The notes under the pieces were generated by a model. It made no database searches. It had not been told where the DNA came from and saw only the letters and a program-made list of their open reading frames with translations. This document shows, piece after piece, positions 57,636-64,000 of a DNA stretch of 64,000 bases. Each line of letters opens with the position of its first letter. Position 1 is the stretch's first letter. Origin of the DNA: an uncultured SAR324 cluster bacterium (GTDB lineage: Bacteria; SAR324; NAC60-12). Both the position numbers and the translations under genes were made by a program. The stretch is taken from NCBI GenBank assembly GCA_905182865.1, contig CAJJCY010000002.1, forward strand, positions 195,040 to 259,039, written 5' to 3'.

Positions 57636-59249
57636 TTACATAACCAAAACCTTCGCAAGTTCCGTGGCGAATTTAGCAGTCACAGCAAAAATAGATTCCA
57701 TCGGATTTGCAGCAATCGATGTTGGAAACACAGAACCATCAAATATTGAAAGATTATCCACTTCATGATGACGCCCTTTTGAATTAACCACCGATTTAGC
57801 TGCGTTTTCACCCATAGGACAACCTCCCATAACATGCGCTGAAAACAAACGGGCTTTCAAAGTTGCCATTGGTAAAGATGCAATCGCTTTTTTAACTTTA
57901 TCGAGGCTGTGGTAAAGCTCTGCGTCCCTGTGAACAGGAGCAACAGCTTTGGCGCCGGAAGCAAATTGTATTTCCGACATTGCTATAAAAGCATCTCTAA
58001 TTCCATCCCATACGTATCCGGAAACAGCATAATCCAAACCGGGAGTTCCGTCACTTTTCAGGTAAACTTTTCCACCAATGCTTTCTGGATGAAATCCGTC
58101 TCTCTGAAGTGCAATCAAGACTTGCAGAAAAGGTCGCTGCCTCATGATTTCTGCATGGACTTTACCATGTCCATTTAAAGCAGTTGCGACCAACATCGGT
58201 TGCAATGGCGGACATTCCATCTTGAAACCGGACTTTTGATTGTCAAGGCGTGTCTCAATGTAATGGTCTGAGTAACTTGTTTGCGGTGCACCGTATTCTC
58301 CATTGACCGGAAACGGCATAATGGCTCCGGAAATATTGACAGGATGAAGAAATGTCCGTGTTCCAACTAAACCATAAGGGTTTAATATTTTGTTCTCAGA
58401 ACGTAATATGATGGCTGGACTTCCAATTGATCCTGCAGCCAGCACATAATGTCTGGCTTTAATTTTTATGGTTTGTACGGCTGGGGCATTGCCGCGCGGA
58501 GTCATCGCTTTGCATTTCAGTTCAGTAATTTTACCGTTTTTGATTTCAAAAGTTTCCGCTCTGGCTTTTGAAATGAGAGTCGCTCCCTCTTTTAATGCAC
58601 CCGGAATAGTCGTAACCAAAGTGGACTGTTTTGCGTTGACAGGGCAGCCTGTTCCGCAATAACCCAAATTAAGACATCCCGTCACATTTCTCCTGATCTT
58701 ACCCCAACTAACTCCGAGTTTTTCGCAACCTGTTTCCAGGGCACTATTATTGGCGTTGGGAGGAACCTTCCAATCCTGAATATTGTAGCGTTTCTCCGAC
58801 CATTCAAACCAGGGAAGCATTTCTTTCTCCGATAATCCAAGAACCCCCATTTCCTCAGCCCAATATTTTAGTGTTTCAGTAGGTGTGCGAAAGCTTGTTG
58901 TCCAGTTGATTCCTGTACCACCGCCAACCATTCTTCCCTGAAATATTTTGATGCCGCGATCTTTAGTTTGTCTTCCGGCTGACTCTTGATAAAGATTGGA
59001 ATAGGCTTCATTTTCTTTCATGTGAAAATCACGGGAAGTCTGAAGCGGCCCTTCTTCCACGATGATGACGTTCAATCCAGATTGAGCCAGAATTTCTGCA
59101 GAATTTCCTCCTCCTGCTCCGGAACCGATAATCACGACATCTGCCTCAAGGCTTTGATCTTCACCCAACCGAGACGCGTCAATATGTTTCCATCCTTGCT
59201 GGAAACCCTCTGCCACAAAATCAAGTATCGTATTTTTTGAATCACTCAT
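57636..59249 (-). CDS. GMC-family FAD oxidoreductase
   Basis: 537 residues from ATG 59249 (MSDSKNTILDFVAEGF); a GTG 11 codons earlier is less likely. FAD-binding VVIIGSGAGGGNSAEIL (GSGAGG at about 42-47) and GGGTGINWTTSFRTP, Cys-rich NLGYCGTGC, and the C-terminal GGCPMG and SIFDGSVFPTSIAANPME match choline/cholesterol-oxidase-like GMC proteins. With the Tat-exported protein at 59478-60044, it resembles the large subunit of periplasmic sugar/alcohol dehydrogenases. The large subunit has no signal of its own, so it may be piggy-backed through Tat. Substrate unknown. Confidence 0.85.
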   Translation of the reverse strand: MSDSKNTILDFVAEGFQQGWKHIDASRLGEDQSLEADVVIIGSGAGGGNSAEILAQSGLNVIIVEEGPLQTSRDFHMKENEAYSNLYQESAGRQTKDRGIKIFQGRMVGGGTGINWTTSFRTPTETLKYWAEEMGVLGLSEKEMLPWFEWSEKRYNIQDWKVPPNANNSALETGCEKLGVSWGKIRRNVTGCLNLGYCGTGCPVNAKQSTLVTTIPGALKEGATLISKARAETFEIKNGKITELKCKAMTPRGNAPAVQTIKIKARHYVLAAGSIGSPAIILRSENKILNPYGLVGTRTFLHPVNISGAIMPFPVNGEYGAPQTSYSDHYIETRLDNQKSGFKMECPPLQPMLVATALNGHGKVHAEIMRQRPFLQVLIALQRDGFHPESIGGKVYLKSDGTPGLDYAVSGYVWDGIRDAFIAMSEIQFASGAKAVAPVHRDAELYHSLDKVKKAIASLPMATLKARLFSAHVMGGCPMGENAAKSVVNSKGRHHEVDNLSIFDGSVFPTSIAANPMESIFAVTAKFATELAKVLVM

Positions 59250-59346
59250 CTTTGACTGTTTGATAAAAATTCTAAAATCCACCCCGCAACTTAATCAGCA
59301 ATCTGGAAATGAAACAATAAAATTATCCAGAGGCTGTCTATGTGCG

Positions 59347-59426
59347 GTCATTTCTACTGTAAAGAGAAATCTTAATAATATTAGTTTAGTACCCCATGCA
59401 ATATTTTTCGCTTCGCTCAAAATGAC
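59347..59426. repeat. Palindromic repeat pair (REP-like)
   Basis: GTCATTTC...AGAGAAATCTT (59347-59373) and TTTTCGCTTCGCTCAAAATGAC (59405-59426) are inverted, related copies of the short repeat typical of many bacterial genomes (core CTTCGC between GTCATTTC-like arms), about 31 bp apart. A related single copy is at 62711-62746. Confidence 0.6.
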
Positions 59427-59477
59427 AAACAAGGATAACTTTTAGATTTGTTAAGAGTTCATCAATAATTATTGCAC

Positions 59478-60044
59478 TTAAAACAAAACCGGGGGGCCCC
59501 CATAACTGCAAAAGTCCCAGGAACGTGGATTGGTATACCAGGATGCCATGGTTAATTCTACCATCCCCATGTAGCCAATTCGAAGTTCATTTCCTGTGAT
59601 CAAACTTTCCGGATCACTAAGGCGCCAATTATTTAAACAATCATCTATTTCACTGGGATCGTCCCAAGCTCCAGGAACTCCAGTAAGTAAACGTGGAGTT
59701 AAAGAGAATATAAAATTTGAGTCCATCACTAAAAACAGCTTCCGGATTTCCTGTTGAGTCAACGGCTGTAATCCACTAACGGCAATATCCCAGCCGACAA
59801 TTACTTCCTTGATCGCCAATACCCTTTCTTCATTAGACTCGGGCAGCGCTTCTGCAAGAATAACAGGGGTAATCTTTGACAAGATTCCACGATCAACCGG
59901 AGTTAAAAATTCAAAGGAATGACCCAATCCTTCAGGTGCAGGTGGAATTTCCAGAGACGCATGAAAAGTTTCAATCGTCAACAGGGTTACTCCACTAACA
60001 GCACCTAATTTAAATAATTTTCTACGTGTAAGCATGTTTTTCAA
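59478..60044 (-). CDS. Tat-exported gluconate 2-dehydrogenase subunit 3-like protein
   Basis: 188 residues with a twin-arginine signal (TRRKLFKLGAVSGVT) and the family pattern FEFLTPVDRGILSKITPVIL plus SYGGPPVLF at the C-terminus. In known complexes this small subunit escorts the FAD large subunit to the periplasm as a Tat co-exporter. The GMC oxidoreductase gene directly follows (57636-59249), 228 bp further on the same strand. A cytochrome c subunit, the usual third gene, is not seen. Confidence 0.78.
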   Translation of the reverse strand: MKNMLTRRKLFKLGAVSGVTLLTIETFHASLEIPPAPEGLGHSFEFLTPVDRGILSKITPVILAEALPESNEERVLAIKEVIVGWDIAVSGLQPLTQQEIRKLFLVMDSNFIFSLTPRLLTGVPGAWDDPSEIDDCLNNWRLSDPESLITGNELRIGYMGMVELTMASWYTNPRSWDFCSYGGPPVLF

Positions 60045-60174
60045 AATAAAATATTTTTTTGAAAAAGAGCATAAATTAGAAGAATAAATTAAGTCTAATC
60101 AACTCAGGTTCTTACCTTTGTAAGTTTTCTTAGTTATGGAACTGCAGATAAAAAAGATTCTCAAGGATTATGTT

Positions 60175-60942
60175 TTATTGGAAAAGTAAAGTTGCCAGAC
60201 TTTCTTCAACAAAACGGAAACGTCGTTCAAATTTAGCATTTGCACGGCGTAAAGCTAATTCAGGATCAACATGAACATGACGAGCAAGAGTCGCTACGGT
60301 CAGCAAAATGTCACCGAGTTCTTCTTCGATAGACTCTTCGGAAATTTCATTTGCATCCAATTCAGACCGTAACTCCTGAATTTCTTCGTTTATTTTTTCA
60401 AAAACCGAATCTATTTCCGGCCATTCGAATCCAACTTTTGCAACCCGTTTTCCCAGTTTTTCTGCTCGCATCAAAGCCGGAAGAGCCAAAGCGACATCAT
60501 CGAGAACGCTCACTGAGGCGGCATTACCATGACGTTGAGCTTTTTCCACTCGTTCACGTCTTTTTTGCACTTCCCATTCTCCACTGTGAAACTCTTTTGA
60601 ACGTTCAGACTCCTCCCCAAATACATGTGGATGTCTACTGATCATTTTGTCGCTTATGGTTTGTGCAACATCGTCAAAATTAAAGTCTCCGGATTCTTCC
60701 GCCATTCGAGAATGAAAAACTATTTGCAAAAGCAAGTCACCCAGTTCTTCTTTCAGCGAAGACATATCTTTGCTGTCAATTGCCTCAGAAACTTCGTAAG
60801 CCTCTTCAATAGTGTATGGTGCAACACTGGCAAAAGTTTGTTCCCTGTCCCACGGACAACCCTCTTCCGGATGCCGCAAACGGGCCATCACCGTTTTCAG
60901 GTTTTCAATTGGAGTTAATGCTGGTGTTTTCTTTTCATCCAC
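60175..60942 (-). CDS. mazG: Nucleoside triphosphate pyrophosphohydrolase MazG
   Basis: 255 residues from a GTG at 60940-60942, one base after the racemase stop. Two MazG domains: [18 protein letters not shown] and [17 protein letters not shown] then [19 protein letters not shown], and a second helical copy ([37 protein letters not shown]). ExxE and ExxxD residues for Mg binding are present. It hydrolyses non-canonical or excess NTPs to NMP and PPi. A longer ATG start at 60990 would overlap the racemase gene by 47 bp and is not preferred. Confidence 0.93.
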   Translation of the reverse strand: MDEKKTPALTPIENLKTVMARLRHPEEGCPWDREQTFASVAPYTIEEAYEVSEAIDSKDMSSLKEELGDLLLQIVFHSRMAEESGDFNFDDVAQTISDKMISRHPHVFGEESERSKEFHSGEWEVQKRRERVEKAQRHGNAASVSVLDDVALALPALMRAEKLGKRVAKVGFEWPEIDSVFEKINEEIQELRSELDANEISEESIEEELGDILLTVATLARHVHVDPELALRRANAKFERRFRFVEESLATLLFQ

Positions 60943-60943
60943 T

Positions 60944-61726
60944 TTATGTTTTCCAGGACCAGGGTAGAAGTTTTTCCGGACAAAATTCACGAATCAGAGC
61001 CCGTGCCAAAATCAAACCAGGATCAATTAAATATGTTGATCCAAGTTTACGTTCCGGAAGTCCCAGTGGAATTTCTGTGCAGCCTAAAACAACAGCTTGT
61101 ACATCTTGTTTTTCCAATTTACGAACTCCCTCCAGCAACACTTTTCTGGCAGCTTTGCTTACAGGATGTGCCTGTACTTTGATTCCATATTCCGGATGAA
61201 ACAGGGCTTCGTCGTGTAAACGCTGTTGTTGTGGCTCCTCAAGTATTCTAACTTCGTAACCGGCTTCACCTAGCAATTTCGGGTAAAACCCTGCTTTCCA
61301 AGTTCCGATTGTGGAAAGCACACCAACGATTTTAACTTCCGGACAGGCTTCCTTTAAAAAGTCGACTGTTTCTGAGATCATATCCAGCAACTTGAGGCGG
61401 CTTCCGGATTGTTCGAGCTTTTTCATAAATACATCCCAGATTGCAGTTGCATGTGCGGTGTTGCAGGGAATGCCAACAACTGTTGCACCGAGATCTTCTA
61501 ATTCAGTTAAATTACGGAAAATGGCGTGGGCGGGATTCTTAGTGGTTTGCCCCAAAAGAAACCGGGTACGGTCTGCAATATCGGCAGGAGTGGAAATTGA
61601 GATAGTTGGCAGATAATCCTGATCAATTATTGCACTGGTTTGCTGCAATATTTTTTGTGCTAAATCCAGTCCTGCATACGGACCAGCACCAGCTACGATG
61701 CCGATTTTTGCATCTTCACTGCTCAT
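60944..61726 (-). CDS. Aspartate/glutamate racemase family protein
   Basis: 260 residues with the two-Cys active site of the family: VGIPCNTAHATAIWDV (about residue 83) and VVLGCTEIPLGL (about 217), and the start KIGIVAGAGPYAGLDL. It racemises an acidic amino acid without a cofactor, or acts as an isomerase on a related substrate. The MurI-type spacing is not conclusive; the closer match is the RacX-like aspartate racemase group. It lies just upstream of mazG. Confidence 0.82.
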   Translation of the reverse strand: MSSEDAKIGIVAGAGPYAGLDLAQKILQQTSAIIDQDYLPTISISTPADIADRTRFLLGQTTKNPAHAIFRNLTELEDLGATVVGIPCNTAHATAIWDVFMKKLEQSGSRLKLLDMISETVDFLKEACPEVKIVGVLSTIGTWKAGFYPKLLGEAGYEVRILEEPQQQRLHDEALFHPEYGIKVQAHPVSKAARKVLLEGVRKLEKQDVQAVVLGCTEIPLGLPERKLGSTYLIDPGLILARALIREFCPEKLLPWSWKT

Positions 61727-61778
61727 TGTTTTGTCTTTGATGAGAAATTCAGAATATATGGCTAACGATAGGGATCGA

Positions 61779-62590
61779 CTAGAGCCATCGTTTACGTCGT
61801 CTGTAGTTTTTTACATCACGGAAGCTTTTACGACCAGCACCACCCATGCCTAAATAAAACTCTTTGATATCTTCATTTTCACGTAATTCTGATCCTTCGC
61901 CATCCATCACGACACGACCGTTTTCAAGAACATATCCATAATTTGCATAACGCAAGGCAATATTTGTATTTTGTTCAGCAAGTAAAAAACTGACTCCTTC
62001 ACGTTGATTGAGATCTTTAACAATTTCAAAAATTTCTTCAACAAGCTGTGGCGCAAGACCCATTGAAGGTTCATCTAGCAGGATCATTTTAGGTTTTGAC
62101 ATCAACGCCCGCCCGATAGCAAGCATCTGCTGCTCTCCTCCGGAAGTGTAACCAGCCTGACTGGATCGGCGCTCCTTCAAACGTGGAAAATAGGTATATG
62201 TTTTTTCCAGATCAGTTGCGATTGTGGATCGTCCTTCTTTTCGAGTATATGCGCCTGTCAATAAATTTTCTTCAACTGTCAGATGTTCAAATACATGCCT
62301 GCCCTCCATAACCTGAATGCATCCACGTTTTACTAATTCGTTAGGAGAAAGATCATGAACCTCTAAATCATCAAAATGAATGCTGCCTTTGGTAACTTCT
62401 CCGCGTTCTGCATGAAGAAGATTGGAAATAGCTTTAAGTGTCGTTGATTTTCCAGCCCCATTTGCTCCAATTAGAGCTACAATCTGCCCTTGGTACTTCC
62501 AGGCTGACGCCCTTCAGCACAAGGATCACGCTGATTATAGATCACTTCGATGTTGTTGACCTCTAGTAGGGTCTCAGTGTCTTGTCTCAA
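61779..62590 (-). pseudogene. livF: Branched-chain amino acid ABC transporter ATPase LivF, two frameshifts
   Basis: The start reads LLEVNNIEVIYN, then in the next frame VILVLKGVSLEV, then QIVALIGANGAGKSTTLKAI (Walker A) and the remainder, which is intact: VMEGRHVFEHLT, signature SGGEQQMLAIGRALMSKPKM, MILLDEPSMGLAPQLV and AEQNTNIAL. Frame changes lie near 62526-62533 and 62486-62495. The LivF-type ending (VMDGEGSELRENEDIKEFYL) is clear. The likely start is TTG at 62588-62590. It should serve the LivK-type binding protein encoded 303 bp upstream; livH/M/G are not seen. Confidence 0.85.
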
Positions 62591-62710
62591 CCCTTTCTAA
62601 CATTGCAGCAATGCTTATGGCTGGTCTTGATGGAATTAAAAATAATCTAAAATCCATAATGCGTAATTTCGACCATAGTTAGAAACTTTATGATTTAAGT
62701 ATGATAACTT

Positions 62711-62746
62711 GTACAAGATTTCTCACTTCGCTTGAAATGACACAGT
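62711..62746. repeat. Single REP-like palindromic repeat
   Basis: GATTTCTCACTTCGCTTGAA followed by ATGACA. It is the same core as the pair at 59347-59426 and lies in the gap between the LivK-type and livF genes. Confidence 0.55.
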
Positions 62747-62855
62747 TTTAAGGATTTTTAAGTGAGCAAAATCTTAAAAGCACAAAAGCTAATAGTTTCT
62801 ATAGTTCCGGTAATTAAAAATTAAATTACAACGCCAAAAACAATTTAAATCAAGA

Positions 62856-62877
62856 CGGCTCAATTTTGCTGGAGCCG
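62856..62877. terminator. Hairpin after the LivK-type gene
   Basis: CGGCTC (62856-62861) pairs with GAGCCG (62872-62877) around a 10-base loop, 17 bp past the stop at 62894. The minus-strand 3' side is AT-rich but not a clean T-run; it could attenuate transcription into livF. Confidence 0.45.
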
Positions 62878-62893
62878 CCCCGAAATATAAAAT

Positions 62894-64000
62894 TTAATTA
62901 CAATTGGAACGAGGTGTAATACCATTTTCCTTGGCGTAAGCTGCGGCAGATGATTCAATCATCGGACGAGTTACGTCATACATTGGAGAATACCACTTGG
63001 AAGGGTTGACCCAATTTTTACCGTCCCATTCGTGAATGAGCAGACTGTTGGCTCCTTCGTGGTTGGCACAAGTAATTTTGAGAGGTTTCATAAATCCACC
63101 CAATCCCATTTCTCTCAAGCGGGAACTGGTCAAATTAACATGTTCATAACCCCAGGCCAATTGCTTACCGTTGATTGCAATATTACCGTACTTATTTTGT
63201 GCGGCACGAATTGCTTCAGTAAAAATCACACCCTGCACAAGCGCGCGGTTATATAATACTTCACCAACTACGCTCTTATCACCAGAACCATTTCCGGCCC
63301 CATAGACTTTTGCAAGAATATCTTTATGTAATTGGTAATTTTTTCCTATTGTATGAAAACCGGCAGCTTTGTAACCAACTGATGCCGCACCTGCTGGACG
63401 GGTATCATTTTCGGAAGCAGACCACCAGTTACCAATAAGTTTGGAAACAGGATAGCCGATTGCTTTTGCTTCTTTAATGGAGGTTTGAGTCATCACGCCC
63501 CAACCAAAAATAATGGTGAAGTCTGGTTTTGTCTGACGTCCAATTTTAAGCCAGGTGGATTTTTGCTCGAGTCCCGGATGGTTGACCGGATACTTTAGAA
63601 ACTTGAATCCATATTTAGCGGAAAGAGCTTCCAATGTTGGGATTGGCTCTTTACCATAAGCACTGTTGTGATAGACGAGAGCGATTTTCTTACCTTTTAA
63701 ATTATTCAGGCCACCTATTTGATCACCAATATATCTGGTTATAGCAGACGCCTGACTCCAATAAGTCATCGGTGCGGTGAAGACATGACCGAAAACACGT
63801 CCATCCGACGCGTCAGTCCTTCCATATCCCATCGAGTGCAAAACCATCCCATCGGCTTTGGTTCGTGGAATAAGTGCATAAGTTACACCGGTTGAAAGTG
63901 GGAAAACTGCAACGCCCATCTGGCCGTTTTTACTTTTGATCCGCTCGTAACATTCCACACCGCGGTCGGTGTTATAACCATACTCACAGGTATCCCAGTC
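62894..64000 (-). CDS. ABC transporter substrate-binding protein, LivK type (runs off window end)
   Basis: The last 368 codons of a periplasmic binding protein are present; the 5' end and signal lie beyond 64000. Bilobed LivK pattern: GKKIALVYHNSAYGKEPIPT, PDFTIIFGWGVMTQTSIKEA, IGNWWSASENDTRPAG. Two Cys (TCANHE and TPRSNC) may form a disulfide. Ligand class is branched-chain amino acids, urea or amides. The downstream gene encodes a LivF-type ATPase on the same strand. Confidence 0.88.
   Translation of the reverse strand, partial: DWDTCEYGYNTDRGVECYERIKSKNGQMGVAVFPLSTGVTYALIPRTKADGMVLHSMGYGRTDASDGRVFGHVFTAPMTYWSQASAITRYIGDQIGGLNNLKGKKIALVYHNSAYGKEPIPTLEALSAKYGFKFLKYPVNHPGLEQKSTWLKIGRQTKPDFTIIFGWGVMTQTSIKEAKAIGYPVSKLIGNWWSASENDTRPAGAASVGYKAAGFHTIGKNYQLHKDILAKVYGAGNGSGDKSVVGEVLYNRALVQGVIFTEAIRAAQNKYGNIAINGKQLAWGYEHVNLTSSRLREMGLGGFMKPLKITCANHEGANSLLIHEWDGKNWVNPSKWYSPMYDVTRPMIESSAAAYAKENGITPRSNCN

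Overview
The window is chromosomal DNA from a low-GC (roughly 40 percent), Gram-negative, two-membrane bacterium. Evidence for two membranes is BamA, LolD, KdsB (a Kdo activation enzyme), several lipobox proteins and a C-terminal-Phe outer-membrane barrel. Gene content would fit a marine deltaproteobacterial or SAR324-like lineage, but that placement is an impression and no marker was aligned.

Layout. 1-1388 (minus): start of gltX, then rodA. 1389-5039: an accessory island with a short tyrosine recombinase, a GC-rich squalene/phytoene-synthase-like gene and four direct copies of a tandem TTTGAAACT motif. 5040-11943: guaA, a tatA/B-type gene, a small membrane protein, kdsB, a TPMT-type methyltransferase, a lipoprotein, prfB with its programmed +1 frameshift, and yajQ. 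12007-16455: a long S41 protease lipoprotein divergent from an acyl-CoA synthetase. 16639-30950 (mostly plus): hflX, murA, a HelD-like helicase, an aminotransferase, a bactofilin, a methyltransferase, hisA-hisF, nnr and a biotin-dependent carboxylase beta subunit. 30924-35172: a decayed tandem duplication of a lipoprotein gene plus an aspartoacylase-like gene, with one long distal copy. Then a patatin, crcB, an M6-metalloprotease pair, tRNA-Ser(GGA), a membrane protein and engB. 40883-64000 (all minus): ndk, hisH-hisB, an outer-membrane barrel, a TerB-like protein, proA, lolD-bamA, an acyl-CoA synthetase, hemB-pyrC, an AbrB-type regulator, a two-part membrane protein, an omega-like subunit, a TPR protein, a GMC oxidoreductase with a Tat-exported partner, mazG, a racemase, and livF plus a LivK-type binding protein running off the end.

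Many conserved genes (guaA, kdsB, helD, the carboxylase, fadD-like, pyrC, livF, the M6 protease) are broken by one-base indels. Several lie in G or A runs, and guaA carries two that cancel. This looks more like indel error in the assembly than mass gene decay. The 30924-34480 block is different: it has far more lesions and a clear tandem duplication, so real decay is likely there.

The best candidates for something undescribed are the repeat-bounded recombinase island, the metalloprotease whose propeptide-like domain is a separate adjacent gene, and the duplicated lipoprotein/aspartoacylase block. Murein, outer-membrane, histidine, pyrimidine and haem functions make up the ordinary core.
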